Positions 1-9,472 are shown, numbered from the stretch's first letter. The stretch is DNA of 64,000 nt from Paraburkholderia silviterrae (GCF_004353915.1 NZ_SMRP01000016.1:1-64000), one strand, 5' to 3'. A program made the numbers and translations. The notes: generated from the sequence alone by a model not told the origin.

Positions 1-1
1 G

Positions 2-301
2 TCGATGAAGGACGGTTCGGACGCCGTGAGCGACTGGCCGCTGCTCAACGCACTGCTGAACACGGCAGGCGGCGCGTCGTGGGTGTCGCTGCACCACGGC
101 GGTGGTGTGGGCATGGGCTTCAGCCAGCACTCGGGCGTGGTGATCGTGGCCGACGGCACGCAGGCGGCGCACGAGCGTCTGGGCCGGGTGCTGCTGAACG
201 ATCCGGCGACGGGCGTGATGCGCCACGCGGATGCAGGCTACGAGCTCGCGCAGCAGACGGCGCGTGAAGCGGGTCTCAAGCTGCCGATGCTGGGCAAGTA
301 A
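2..301 (+). CDS. hutU: Urocanate hydratase, C-terminal part (cut by window start)
   Basis: Urocanase converts urocanate to imidazolone propionate in histidine degradation and acts in the cytosol with bound NAD. Only about the last 99 codons are present; the reading frame is open from base 2 and stops with TAA at 299. The C-terminal urocanase signature is visible: a glycine-rich HHGGGVGMGFSQHSG stretch, then the GVMRHADAGYE segment, both characteristic of this family. The remaining hut genes would lie upstream, outside the window. A strong terminator follows about 50 bases after the stop, so it is probably the last gene of its operon. The beginning of the protein cannot be assessed. Confidence 0.95.
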   Translation, partial: SMKDGSDAVSDWPLLNALLNTAGGASWVSLHHGGGVGMGFSQHSGVVIVADGTQAAHERLGRVLLNDPATGVMRHADAGYELAQQTAREAGLKLPMLGK

Positions 302-351
302 GTGGTTTGCACGCACCGCTGGCGGGGCGGTGCGTGTGGTAAATGAGAAGG

Positions 352-391
352 GCGTCGTGCGGCTGGAGTAGCTGCGCGGCGCTTTTTTTTT
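352..391 (+). terminator. Intrinsic terminator after hutU
   Basis: A 13-bp stem (352-364 with 370-382, three G:U pairs) closes on a five-base loop and is followed by nine T residues at 383-391, a classic intrinsic terminator. A second, perfect 10-bp stem with a 7-base loop lies just upstream (310-336) but has no T-run; it may assist or protect the transcript end. The rest of 392-556 shows no other clear feature apart from the presumed promoter for the next gene. Confidence 0.8.
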
Positions 392-556
392 GGGGCGGCC
401 AGTGCGCACTTCACTTCGTGCTCACGTGTTCTGACAGCCCACTTCGAACCATGCGTTTTCCGCATGCTCCCCTCGACAATTAATCGTTTGTGACGCCTTC
501 ATCGCCCCGGGATACTGCCTCCATTCCCAGACGTGGCGACGAATCGGCATCACACT

Positions 557-1978
557 ATGCGATCAGATTACAACTTCATTAACGGGCAGTTTCTTGAAGT
601 GGACGCGCAGCGCATCGCCGTCTACAACCCGGCGAAAGCCGAACTGATCGGCCACGTGAGCGCGGCGACCGCTGCCGACGCCGTCCGCGCCGTCGAGGCC
701 GCGAAAGAGGCCCAGCGCGCCTGGCGCCGTCTGCCCGCCGCCGAGCGCGGTGCGATCCTGACCCGTTTCGCCGACGCCATCGATGCGCGTTCCCCCGTCA
801 TCGGCGCGGTACTCGCCGCCGAGTCCGGCAAGAGCGTCGCCGACGCCACCTCCGAAGCCCACTACGCCGCCGAGATCCTGCGCTACCACGCGCAATGGGC
901 GCGCCGTATCGAGGGCGAGGTGATCCCGAGCGACAGCGCAAACGAAAACCTGATCCTGATGCGCGAGCCCATCGGCGTGGCCGCGTGCCTGATCCCGTTC
1001 AATTTCCCGATCTACACGCTGCTGCGCAAAATCGCGCCGGCGCTCATCACCGGCAACACCGTCGTGGCGCGCCCGAGCAACAACACGCCGTGCTCGGCGT
1101 TCGAAGTGGCGCGCGCCGCCCAGGACGCAGGCCTGCCGCCGGGCATCTTCAACGTGCTCGCGATGGACCATGACACGGCTGCCGTGCTGTGCACGCATCC
1201 GGGCGTCGGCATGATCACGCTCACGGGCAGTGTGGCCGCGGGCCGCAAGGTGCTCGACTACTGCAAGGAAAACATCGCGAAGCCTTCGCTCGAGCTGGGC
1301 GGCAAGACCCCGGCGATCGTCGAGGCCGACGCCGATCTCGAAGCCGCGGCCACGGCCATCGTGCGCTCCAAGACAACCCATTGCGGCCAGCTCTGCACGG
1401 CCATCGAGCGCGTCTACGTGCAGGAGTCCGTGCATGCGCGCTTCGTTGCGCTGCTGCGCGAGAAGATGAGCGCCGTGACCTTCGGCGACCGCTCGGTCGA
1501 CCCCTCCCGCATGGGGCCGCTCGTCAACGCGCAGGCGCGCGCCTCGGTCCATGCGATGGTCGAGCGCGCCGTGGCCGAAGGCGCCGTGATCGAGACGGGC
1601 GGTTATCTGCCGGAAGGCGCGGGCCACTTCTATCCGCCCACGCTGCTGAGCCACTGCCGCCAGGACATGGAGATCGTGCAGGAAGAGATCTTCGGTCCGG
1701 TGCTGCCGGTGCTTGCTTACGAAACGCTCGAAGACGCACTTCGCATGGCTAACGACCACCAGTTCGGTCTCTCCTCGGTGCTCTATACGGAGCGCTATCG
1801 CTCGGCCATGTTGGTCGCGAACGAGATCGAGGCGGGCGAGCTCTATGTGAACCGCACGCCCGCGGACCCTTACCAGGGCTTCCACGCCGGCTGGAAGCGC
1901 TCGGGTCTCGGCGGCGACGACGGCAAGCACGGCATGCTCGAATTCACGCAGACGCGCCTCGTCGTCATGCCGTTTTGA
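557..1978 (+). CDS. NAD-dependent aldehyde dehydrogenase, AldA-like (lactaldehyde/glycolaldehyde type)
   Basis: This 473-residue protein belongs to the aldehyde dehydrogenase superfamily and would oxidise a small aldehyde to its acid in the cytosol. Visible are the FNFP segment with the oxyanion Asn (about residue 149), catalytic base Glu246 in LELGGK and catalytic Cys280 in CGQLCTA. The C-terminal run QGFHAGWKRSG, then GGDDGKHG, closely resembles E. coli AldA, which acts on lactaldehyde and glycolaldehyde. The ATG at 557 matches the N-terminus expected for AldA (MRSDYNFINGQF); an in-frame GTG at 533 is an alternative, and neither has a clear ribosome binding site. It heads a plus-strand run with an MFS carrier, an enolase-superfamily enzyme and a GMC oxidoreductase. 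The true substrate is inferred only from similarity. Confidence 0.88.
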   Translation: MRSDYNFINGQFLEVDAQRIAVYNPAKAELIGHVSAATAADAVRAVEAAKEAQRAWRRLPAAERGAILTRFADAIDARSPVIGAVLAAESGKSVADATSEAHYAAEILRYHAQWARRIEGEVIPSDSANENLILMREPIGVAACLIPFNFPIYTLLRKIAPALITGNTVVARPSNNTPCSAFEVARAAQDAGLPPGIFNVLAMDHDTAAVLCTHPGVGMITLTGSVAAGRKVLDYCKENIAKPSLELGGKTPAIVEADADLEAAATAIVRSKTTHCGQLCTAIERVYVQESVHARFVALLREKMSAVTFGDRSVDPSRMGPLVNAQARASVHAMVERAVAEGAVIETGGYLPEGAGHFYPPTLLSHCRQDMEIVQEEIFGPVLPVLAYETLEDALRMANDHQFGLSSVLYTERYRSAMLVANEIEAGELYVNRTPADPYQGFHAGWKRSGLGGDDGKHGMLEFTQTRLVVMPF

Positions 1979-2097
1979 TGATTCGTCTTACTGATTGAAT
2001 GTGTTGATGGGCGTTCGCTGCAACGAACGCCCGCCTGAATAAACGTAGACCGCAAACAGGGTCCCACGCCGGGTGCCCATGCGAGCGAGCCTGCGAA

Positions 2098-3474
2098 ATG
2101 GAGACCGCCTTGCAGAAGTCCATCGCCAAGCCCAACGCGCCCGCAAGCTCGCCGCGCGCCGATATTGCTTCGTTCGCACCCGCAACCACGGGCTCGCCGC
2201 AGCGCTATGTCCAGTTGCTGCTGCTCGTGCTGGCCGCCGGCGGAATCTATCCGCTTCTGTATTTGCGTCAGGTCTATCAGACCACGATGCTCGATGTCCT
2301 GCACATCGACAACACCCAGTTGGGCTACCTCTACTCGGTGCTCGGCATCGTCTTCTTTGTCTCCTATCTGCCGAGCGGCTGGCTCGCCGACCGCGTCGCG
2401 CCGCGCCTGCTGATCTGTTTCTCGCTGATCGGCACCGGCGCACTGGGCCTCTGGTATTCAACGGCGCCGGCGTTCAATGTGCTGCTCGTGATCTTCTGCT
2501 GCTGGGGCCTCACGACGGGTCTCACGTTCTGGGCATCCGTGCTCAAGCGCGTGCGCATGATTGCGGCGCCGAACGAGCAGGGCCGGTTTTTCGGGCTGCT
2601 CGACGGCGGGCGCGGGCTCGTCGAGGCGCTGCTCGCGACCGCGGCGCTTGCGCTCTTTGCCGCCGCCACCGGTTCGGGGCTCGGCGAGGCCGCCGGCCTG
2701 CGCCACGTGATTTATATGTATTCCTTCACGTGTATCGCGCTTGGTGCGGCGATGACGTTCTTCAAGGATCCGGCCCCCACGCCCGCCGATGCCGCGAGCA
2801 AATCGGCCGATGCGGCCGGGGCAAATACGCACGGTTCGCTCTGGCGCGATCTCAGGACGCTTGCATCGATTCCGCAACTCTGGCTCATGGCGGCCGTCGT
2901 GTTCTGCGGCTATCAGATCTTCTGGGCGACGTACAGCTTCTCCGCGTATCTCCAGCAAGGCGAGTTGCATATGAGCGTGGTGGCCGCCGGCATGGTGACC
3001 ACGGCGAAGCTCTGGATGCGGCCGATCGGCGGCATCGGCGGCGGCTTTCTCGGCGACCGCTTCTCGAACCTGCGCGTGCTGATCTGGGCGATGTTCCTCG
3101 CCGTTGCAGGGCTGGTGGGCCTGATCGTGCTGCCGGCGCTGCGCAACATGGCGCTGCTTGGCGCCGTCGTGCTTTTCATCGGCCTCATGACCTATGCGAT
3201 TCGCGGCCTCTACTGGACGCTGCTCGATTATTGTGCGATCCCGATGCGCATCACGGGCCTTGCAATCGGCCTCGTGTCTTTGGTCGGCTATTCCTCGGAT
3301 ATTTTCCTGCCGCTCGTGAACGGCTACTTCACGGAGCACTACGCGGGCCTGCTCGGTTACCAGTTCTACTTTGCCTACATCGCGGTGATCGGCGCGCTCG
3401 GCGGCATTGCCGCGCTCGTGCTCAAGCGCATGTCTCACGCATCTCCCGTTTCCACTCTGTCTGAATCTGCCTGA
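2098..3474 (+). CDS. MFS transporter, YihN-like
   Basis: This 458-residue inner-membrane carrier has about twelve hydrophobic segments and a long polar N-terminus of roughly 35 residues before the first one. The first MFS loop signature appears as GWLADRVAPR, and there is a long central loop (about residues 225-250). The segment FWASVLKRVRMI followed by EQGRFFG and GRG resembles the YihN group, whose members sit near sugar or sugar-acid catabolic genes. It is followed after only 3 bases by an enolase-superfamily gene, so the two are almost certainly co-transcribed and the carrier probably imports that enzyme's substrate or a precursor. No good Shine-Dalgarno precedes the ATG. Confidence 0.85.
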   Translation: METALQKSIAKPNAPASSPRADIASFAPATTGSPQRYVQLLLLVLAAGGIYPLLYLRQVYQTTMLDVLHIDNTQLGYLYSVLGIVFFVSYLPSGWLADRVAPRLLICFSLIGTGALGLWYSTAPAFNVLLVIFCCWGLTTGLTFWASVLKRVRMIAAPNEQGRFFGLLDGGRGLVEALLATAALALFAAATGSGLGEAAGLRHVIYMYSFTCIALGAAMTFFKDPAPTPADAASKSADAAGANTHGSLWRDLRTLASIPQLWLMAAVVFCGYQIFWATYSFSAYLQQGELHMSVVAAGMVTTAKLWMRPIGGIGGGFLGDRFSNLRVLIWAMFLAVAGLVGLIVLPALRNMALLGAVVLFIGLMTYAIRGLYWTLLDYCAIPMRITGLAIGLVSLVGYSSDIFLPLVNGYFTEHYAGLLGYQFYFAYIAVIGALGGIAALVLKRMSHASPVSTLSESA

Positions 3475-3477
3475 ACC

Positions 3478-4695
3478 ATGAAAGTCGTCGCCATGCAAAC
3501 GCATGTCGTCGCGGTGCCTCCTCCGCACCTCGGCGGCATGTACTGGATCTTCGTCACGCTGCAGACCGATTGCGGCATCGAGGGTGTCGGTGAAATCTAT
3601 GCCGCCACCTTTCATCCCGATGTGATGGTGCCTGCCATCGAGGACGTTTTCTCGCGCTATCTGCTCGATCACGATCCGCACCACGTCGAGCGGCTGTTCC
3701 GCGAGGCGTATTCGAGCGGCTTCACGCAGCGCCCGGACCTCACGATGATGGGTATCGTGAGCGGACTCGAAATGGCTTGCTGGGACATCGTCGGCAAGGC
3801 GGCGGGCAAGCCGGTGTATGAGTTGCTCGGCGGCATGGTGAACGAGCGTCTTCGTTCGTATACCTATCTTTATCCGACGAACGCGAAGGGCGAATACGAT
3901 TACGACGATCCCGATCTCGCCGCCGAATGCGCCGCTCAAAATGTGAAGCGTGGCTTCACTGCGGTCAAGTTCGATCCGGCGGGACCGTACACGGCCTACT
4001 CGGGGCATCAGCTTTCGCTCGAAGTGCTCGACCGCTGTGAAACGTTCTGTCGCAAGGTGCGCGAAGCCGTGGGCAACAAGGCCGACCTGCTGTTCGGCAC
4101 GCACGGGCAAATGGTGCCTTCGTCGGCGATCCGGCTTGCGAAGCGCCTCGAAAAGTACGACCCGCTCTGGTTCGAGGAGCCGGTGCCGCCGGGCCAGGAA
4201 GAGGCTATCGCCAACGTGGCGAAGCACACGTCGATTCCGATTGCGACCGGCGAGCGTCTCACCACCAAGTATGAATTCCACAAGCTGCTGCAGGCGGGCG
4301 GGGCGTCGATCCTGCAAATGAACGTTGCGCGCGTGGGCGGTCTGCTCGAGGCCAAGAAGATCGCAACGCTTGCCGAAGTACATTACGCCCAGATCGCGCC
4401 GCACCTCTATAACGGGCCCATTGGCGCGGCGGCGAGCATCCAGATTGCGGCCTGCACGCCGAACTTCCTGATTCAGGAAAGCATCGGCACGTGGGATGGC
4501 TTCCACGCGCAGATCCTCAAGAAGCCGATCCAGTGGGAAGACGGTTACATCATTCCGTCGAAGGCGCCGGGTCTGGGCGTCGAACTCGACATGGACGTCG
4601 TGCGCGCGCACTCGCCATACACCGGCAAGCGTCTGCATCTGCAGATGGCGAGCCAGCCGGCCGACGTGCGCGACACCTCGCCCGCACGCGGCTGA
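3478..4695 (+). CDS. Enolase-superfamily (mandelate racemase/muconate lactonizing) enzyme, probable sugar-acid dehydratase
   Basis: At 405 residues it has the usual length for this superfamily: an N-terminal capping domain (about 1-125) and a beta/alpha barrel. Members abstract a proton alpha to a carboxylate with a bound magnesium ion; many dehydrate sugar acids. Visible are Glu234 in FEEPVPP, Glu259 in TGERL and His309 in PHLYNGP. The place where the first metal-binding Asp normally sits reads FGTHGQ (residues 206-211), so the usual Asp-x-His/Asn motif is not obvious. It begins 3 bases after the MFS gene and is followed 17 bases later by the GMC oxidoreductase. Substrate is not determinable from sequence. 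Confidence 0.85.
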   Translation: MKVVAMQTHVVAVPPPHLGGMYWIFVTLQTDCGIEGVGEIYAATFHPDVMVPAIEDVFSRYLLDHDPHHVERLFREAYSSGFTQRPDLTMMGIVSGLEMACWDIVGKAAGKPVYELLGGMVNERLRSYTYLYPTNAKGEYDYDDPDLAAECAAQNVKRGFTAVKFDPAGPYTAYSGHQLSLEVLDRCETFCRKVREAVGNKADLLFGTHGQMVPSSAIRLAKRLEKYDPLWFEEPVPPGQEEAIANVAKHTSIPIATGERLTTKYEFHKLLQAGGASILQMNVARVGGLLEAKKIATLAEVHYAQIAPHLYNGPIGAAASIQIAACTPNFLIQESIGTWDGFHAQILKKPIQWEDGYIIPSKAPGLGVELDMDVVRAHSPYTGKRLHLQMASQPADVRDTSPARG

Positions 4696-4712
4696 TCCGT
4701 GGGAGCAAACAG

Positions 4713-6401
4713 ATGAACTACGACTACATCATCGTCGGCGCCGGCTCGGCAGGCTGCATTCTCGCCGAGCGGCTCTCGGCTTCGGGGCGCCATTCGGTGC
4801 TGCTGCTCGAGGCGGGCGGCTCCGACGATTCGTTCTGGTTCAAAATACCCATCGGCTTCGCCAAGCTGTATTACAACGATAAGCACAACTGGATGTATTG
4901 CAGTGAGCCAGAGCCCGAGCTGGCCGGGCGCCAGATTTACGCGCCGCGCGGCAAGGTGCAGGGCGGCTCGGGCTCGATCAACGCGATGATCTATGTGCGC
5001 GGCGCCCAGCGCGATTTCGACGACTGGGCCGCGGCGGGCAATCCGGGTTGGTCGTACCAGGACGTGTTGCCGTATTTTCGCAAGCTCGAATCGCATCCGC
5101 TCGGCGACACGATGTGGCACGGCGCGAACGGCCCCGTGCGCATTACGCCAATGAAGGACGGCGCGCATCCGATTTGCCAGACCTTCATCGAAGGCTGCAC
5201 GCAGCTCGGCTACGAGCGCAACGACGACTTCAACGGCGCGCGACTCGAAGGCGTGGGCATTTACGATGTGAACACGCGCGACGGCCAGCGCGCATCGAGC
5301 AGCTTCGCGTATCTGCATCGCGCGGGGCATCGTCCGAATCTCAAGATCGAGCTTCATGCGCACACATCGCGCGTGCTGTTCGATGGCGACGCGGTAACCG
5401 GGAAGCGACGCGCGACCGGTGTGGAGATCATTCAGCAGGGCACGAAGCGCACGTTCCATGCGAACCGCGAAGTCATAGTCGCGGCGGGCGCGGTCGATTC
5501 GCCCAAGCTGCTTCAGCTCTCAGGCGTGGGCCCGCGTGCGCTGCTCGCAAAGCATGGCATCGAGGTGATTCACGAGCTGCCGGCGGTGGGCCAGAACCTG
5601 CAGGACCATCTGTGCGTGAGCTTCTACTATCGCTCGCGCATGAAGACGCTCAACGACGCGTTCAGCAGTTGGACCACCAAGCTCAAATTCGGCTTGCAAT
5701 ACCTTCTCAAGCGCACGGGTCCGTTCTCGATGAGCGTGAACCAGTCGGGCGGTTTTTTCCGCACCAGCGTGAACGAAGCGCATCCGAACATGCAGGTGTA
5801 TTTCAATCCGCTTTCGTATCGGATTCCTAAATCGAATCGCGCGCAGCTCACCCCGGAGCCGTATTCGGGCTTTCTCGTCTGCTTCAATCCGTGCCGGCCC
5901 ACGAGCCGCGGCTCGATCGAGATCGCGTCGGCGAATGTGGACGACGCGCCGAAGATTCGCGGCAACTATCTCTCGACGCAGAAGGATCGCGACGAGGCGG
6001 TCGCGGGCAGCCGTCTCGTGCGCAAGCTGATGACGGCGCGCGCGTTGCAGGAAGTGACAGTGGAAGAGGTGACGCCCGCCGGCGACGTGACCGACGACGC
6101 CAGCATGCTCAAGTTCTTCCGCGAGCAGAGCGGCTCGATCTACCACCTGTGCGGCACCTGCGCGATGGGGCCCGATCCGCGCACGGCCGTGGTCGATGCA
6201 CGCCTGCGCGTGCACGGCATCGAGGCTTTGCGCGTGGTGGATGCGTCCATCTTCCCGAACATCACGTCCGGCAATACGAACGCGCCCACCATGATGGTCG
6301 CGGAAAAGGGCGCGCAGATGATCATCGAAGATGCGGAGCATGACATTGCCGCGCGCAGTCTGGCGGCCAACGTTCAACGGGCCGCGGCGATTTCTTCCTG
6401 A
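4713..6401 (+). CDS. GMC-family FAD-dependent oxidoreductase (choline dehydrogenase-like)
   Basis: This 562-residue flavoprotein begins directly with the FAD-binding GxGxxG fold (YIIVGAGSAGCILAERL) and carries the GMC signature around GKVQGGSGSINAMIYVRG. The C-terminal conserved block contains HLCGTCAMG and then GNTNAPTMMVAEKGA, with the catalytic His of the family. GMC enzymes oxidise alcohol groups to aldehydes or ketones, so it could supply the AldA-like dehydrogenase encoded at 557 in the same run. The ATG at 4713 is chosen because the nucleotide-binding fold starts there; a longer open frame upstream overlaps the previous gene and is not credible. Its 3' end overlaps by 28 bases the convergent LysR gene. 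Substrate is unknown. Confidence 0.9.
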   Translation: MNYDYIIVGAGSAGCILAERLSASGRHSVLLLEAGGSDDSFWFKIPIGFAKLYYNDKHNWMYCSEPEPELAGRQIYAPRGKVQGGSGSINAMIYVRGAQRDFDDWAAAGNPGWSYQDVLPYFRKLESHPLGDTMWHGANGPVRITPMKDGAHPICQTFIEGCTQLGYERNDDFNGARLEGVGIYDVNTRDGQRASSSFAYLHRAGHRPNLKIELHAHTSRVLFDGDAVTGKRRATGVEIIQQGTKRTFHANREVIVAAGAVDSPKLLQLSGVGPRALLAKHGIEVIHELPAVGQNLQDHLCVSFYYRSRMKTLNDAFSSWTTKLKFGLQYLLKRTGPFSMSVNQSGGFFRTSVNEAHPNMQVYFNPLSYRIPKSNRAQLTPEPYSGFLVCFNPCRPTSRGSIEIASANVDDAPKIRGNYLSTQKDRDEAVAGSRLVRKLMTARALQEVTVEEVTPAGDVTDDASMLKFFREQSGSIYHLCGTCAMGPDPRTAVVDARLRVHGIEALRVVDASIFPNITSGNTNAPTMMVAEKGAQMIIEDAEHDIAARSLAANVQRAAAISS

Positions 6402-7264
6402 AGCCACTGCCGGAACAGCTGGAGCGGCCTGGACCCTTGCTGTTCGGGCCGCACCACGAACCAGTACGACTGGCGCCCGTCCACATGGACGTCCCGCACC
6501 GGTGCGAGCCGCCCTTCGGCCAACTCGCGCGCGATCATGTTGCGGTCGGCCATGGTCACGCCGAGTCCTTCGATCGCCGCGCGGATCGCATGATCGAGCA
6601 GATCGAATTCATAGCCGCCCGACGTGTCCACATCTTCGATGCGCGCGGCATCCAGCCAGTGCCGCCACGTGAGATAGCGCTGATTTTCGCCGGCTAGCAC
6701 GTGCAATAGCGTTTGCTTTGTGAGGTCGAGCGGGCCGTTCGCGAGCAGCGCGGGCGCGCAGACCGCGATGTGCGATTCGTGCATCAGCAGCGAGCTTTCG
6801 AGTCCTGCCCATTCGCCGTCGCCGAAACGGATTGCGCAATCGAGCGCGGTGGAATCGGCGAGGCTGTCCTGCAAGTGTGTCGTGAGGCTCAATTCGAGCG
6901 TGGGATGGCGCGCGTGCAGCTTCGTCAGGCGCGGCACGAGCCAGCGGCTCGCGAAGGTGGGCGGCGCATTCACGCGCAGGCGGTTCAGGTCGCTCTTTTG
7001 CTGGATCGTGCGCACGGTCAGTTCGATACGGTCGAACGATTGCTGCAGCGTGCGCAGGAGCGTGCGGCCGGCGTCGGTGAGCTCCAGCCGGTGATGGTGG
7101 CGTTCGAGCAGGGTTTCGCCAAGTTGCTCTTCGAGCTGGCGTACCTGGCGGCTCACGGCGCTCTGTGTCACGTTCAACTGTTCGGCGGCGCGGGTGAAGC
7201 TGCCGCTGGTGCCTGCCGCCTCGAATGCCTTCAGCGCGTTCAGCGCCGGCATTTTTCGCTTCAA
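6374..7264 (-). CDS. LysR-family transcriptional regulator, GcvA-like
   Basis: A standard LysR regulator: an N-terminal winged helix-turn-helix (FTRAAEQLNVTQSAVSRQVRQLEE, split here for reading) within residues 1-65 and a periplasmic-binding-protein-like effector domain behind it. The N-terminus MPALNALKAFEAAG is of the GcvA subtype. A TTG at 7264 is preferred as start because GGAG lies six bases upstream of it; the ATG at 7252 lies too far from that site. It faces the GMC gene and lies downstream of the minus-strand transporter run, so it may control the plus-strand catabolic genes or the transporter. Its effector is unknown. Confidence 0.88.
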   Translation of the reverse strand: MKRKMPALNALKAFEAAGTSGSFTRAAEQLNVTQSAVSRQVRQLEEQLGETLLERHHHRLELTDAGRTLLRTLQQSFDRIELTVRTIQQKSDLNRLRVNAPPTFASRWLVPRLTKLHARHPTLELSLTTHLQDSLADSTALDCAIRFGDGEWAGLESSLLMHESHIAVCAPALLANGPLDLTKQTLLHVLAGENQRYLTWRHWLDAARIEDVDTSGGYEFDLLDHAIRAAIEGLGVTMADRNMIARELAEGRLAPVRDVHVDGRQSYWFVVRPEQQGSRPLQLFRQWLQEEIAAAR

Positions 7265-7373
7265 GGTTGTCTCCTCGCGGGCCGCGCCATCTCGAAATGA
7301 CGGGGCGCCAAAACGACGGAGTATACCGGTGAGCGAGGCGCAGCGGCGATCCGGCGCACGGGTGGCGCGCCGT

Positions 7374-8537
7374 TCAGCGCCGCGCGCGTGAGAGCGCAGC
7401 AAGCCCGAGCGTGACGGCGAGCGCGAAGACGTAGAGGCCGCCCGGGCCGACGAGCCGCATGAAGATCGAAGCGATGGTCGGCCCGGCCGCGCCGCCCAGC
7501 GAGAACACGAGCAGCAGCGTGGCGCTCGTCTGCACGCGGCGCGCCTGGTCGACGTGGTCGTTCACGTCGGAGACGATCACGCCGTAGAGCGTGAAGGTGA
7601 GCGCGACGTAAAGGAACAGCAGGACATCGACCAGCAACGGCGCGCGCATCACGATCAGCGCCGCCGCCGCGAGCGCTGCGACGAGCGAAACCGCGCCGAG
7701 CGTGGCGCGCCGCCCGAGATGGTCGGACAGGCGGCCCACGGGCCACTGCGAGAGCAGCGCGCCGATCAGCACGATGCCCATGACACGCGAAATGTCGCCC
7801 GCCGGAAAGCCGATGCGCGCGAGATAGACCGGCGTGAGCGCATAGAACGTGCTGGAGAGCAGCCCCGCGCAGATGCAAGCGGGAACGCTTCGGGGTGCTA
7901 CGCGGTGCAGCTCGCGCAGACCGTCGAGCAGCAGCGTGGGGCGCTTGGGTGTCGCGAGCGGCGAGGCGCTTACCATGGCAGCAGCGGGCGGCGGCATCGC
8001 TTGTTGCCAGTCGCCGATCAGCGCCACGGGAATCAGGCCGGCGACAAAGAGACCATTCACAAGCCCATGCTCGAGATTGCTGCCGGGGGCGCTCACGCCG
8101 AGCAGGAACTGGCCGATGCTCACGCCGAGGTAGGTGAGCACGAGATAGAACGCGAACGCGCGCCCGCGCTGTCCGTTGGGTACGGCGCTGTTGACACCGC
8201 TCTCGATCGACGTGAATACGCCAACCATGCTGAAGCCCGTCACGAGCCGCAGCACGGCCCAGATGTCGGGCGAATCGAAGGACAGATAGCCGAGCGCCGC
8301 GAGGGCTGCGAGCGCACCGAAGCCGATGAACGCGCGCTGCGGCCCGATGCGCGCCACGAGCGGACCGAGACCGAGCGCACCGACGATGAAGCCGACGTAA
8401 TAGCACGACTGCACGAGGCCGACGCCGAGCGCAGTGTGCTGCGCCTGGAGCATGCGCAGCGAAATCAGCGTGGTGAGCAGGCTGTTGCCGCAGACGAGAA
8501 TCGTGTAGCCGCCCAGCAGGCCTATGAGCGCCCGCAT
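7374..8537 (-). CDS. MFS transporter, YcaD-like
   Basis: A 387-residue integral membrane protein with about twelve hydrophobic segments, starting almost directly with the first helix (LLGGYTILVCGNSLL). The arrangement resembles YcaD-type MFS proteins, whose substrates are mostly unknown. It begins 9 bases after the stop of the ABC ATPase gene and is therefore probably co-transcribed with the betaine-type ABC permease and ATPase. Having an MFS carrier in the same operon as an ABC importer suggests that one imports the substrate and the other exports a product or handles a related compound; this is inference. Confidence 0.82.
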   Translation of the reverse strand: MRALIGLLGGYTILVCGNSLLTTLISLRMLQAQHTALGVGLVQSCYYVGFIVGALGLGPLVARIGPQRAFIGFGALAALAALGYLSFDSPDIWAVLRLVTGFSMVGVFTSIESGVNSAVPNGQRGRAFAFYLVLTYLGVSIGQFLLGVSAPGSNLEHGLVNGLFVAGLIPVALIGDWQQAMPPPAAAMVSASPLATPKRPTLLLDGLRELHRVAPRSVPACICAGLLSSTFYALTPVYLARIGFPAGDISRVMGIVLIGALLSQWPVGRLSDHLGRRATLGAVSLVAALAAAALIVMRAPLLVDVLLFLYVALTFTLYGVIVSDVNDHVDQARRVQTSATLLLVFSLGGAAGPTIASIFMRLVGPGGLYVFALAVTLGLAALSRARR

Positions 8538-8546
8538 GCGCCGCGC

Positions 8547-9371
8547 TTAGTGCGTCACGCCGGCGCGACGCTCCACGAAGCGGCGCACGTAGTCGTCGGC
8601 GGGGCGATGCAGGATGTCGTCGGGCGTGCCGCACTGGATCAGGCGGCCGTCACGCAAAATCGCGATCTGGTTGCCGATGCGCAGCGCCTCGTCGAGGTCG
8701 TGCGTGATGAACACGATGGTCTTCTTGAGCGTCTTCTGGAGTTCGAGGAGCTGGTCCTGCATCTCCGTGCGGATCAGCGGATCGAGCGCGGAGAACGCCT
8801 CGTCCATCAGGATCACGTCGGTGTTCGCGGCCAGCGCGCGGGCGAGGCCGACACGCTGGCGCATGCCGCCCGAGAGTTCGTCGGGGTAGTGGTCGGCGTA
8901 GCCGTCGAGTCCCACCTTGGCGAGCCATTCCCGCGCGCTCGCGTGCGCGGCGGCCTTCTTCTCGCCGCGCGTGACGAGCGCGTAGGCGGTGTTGTTGAGC
9001 ACCGTCTGGTGCGGCAGCAGGCCGAAGCTCTGGAACACCATGCTCACGCCGTAGCGGCGCAGATGGCGCAGGCCGCTATCGGAGAGCTTGAGCACGTCGT
9101 TGCCGTCGATCAGGATCTCGCCCACGGTAGGCTCGATCAGCCGGTTGAAGTGGCGCACGAGCGTGGATTTGCCCGAGCCCGAGAGCCCCATGATGACGAA
9201 GATCTGGCCCGAGCCGATCGACAGGCTCACGTCGTTCAGGCCGACGTTGCAGCGTGTCTTTTCGAGGACCTCGGCCTTGCTCGCGCCGCCGCGCAGCAGC
9301 TCGAGCGCGCGCTGGCCCGCGTCGCGCGCGCCAAAAATCTTGTAGACGTGTTTGACTTCGATGCCGCTCAT
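8547..9371 (-). CDS. ABC transporter ATP-binding protein, glycine betaine/proline type
   Basis: A 274-residue ATPase with Walker A GLSGSGKST, the signature LSGGMRQRVGLARAL and Walker B VILMDEAFSALDP; the N-terminal VKHVYKIFG and the long insert before Walker A are typical of the ProV/OpuAA group. It lacks the C-terminal CBS pair of full-length ProV (about 400 residues), so osmotic gating through CBS domains is not expected. The ATG at 9371 is chosen over an upstream in-frame ATG because the domain starts there. It lies between the permease (gap about 100 bases) and the MFS gene. The matching binding protein is probably the one at 16793-17833. Confidence 0.9.
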   Translation of the reverse strand: MSGIEVKHVYKIFGARDAGQRALELLRGGASKAEVLEKTRCNVGLNDVSLSIGSGQIFVIMGLSGSGKSTLVRHFNRLIEPTVGEILIDGNDVLKLSDSGLRHLRRYGVSMVFQSFGLLPHQTVLNNTAYALVTRGEKKAAAHASAREWLAKVGLDGYADHYPDELSGGMRQRVGLARALAANTDVILMDEAFSALDPLIRTEMQDQLLELQKTLKKTIVFITHDLDEALRIGNQIAILRDGRLIQCGTPDDILHRPADDYVRRFVERRAGVTH

Positions 9372-9472
9372 GTTCGTTACCTCATTGCGTGTTCGGAGTG
9401 CGCCGTCTCCTGCGTCTCTCGCATGATGCCAGCGCCAATGCAATTGCGTCCGTTGTTCGTCCTGCGTTGCCG

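Noticed and set aside
2458..4638. 726-codon open frame on the minus strand
   Set aside because: It lies opposite the MFS and enolase-superfamily genes, is dominated by Arg, His and Ala as expected for antisense frames of GC-rich genes, and has no recognisable domain.
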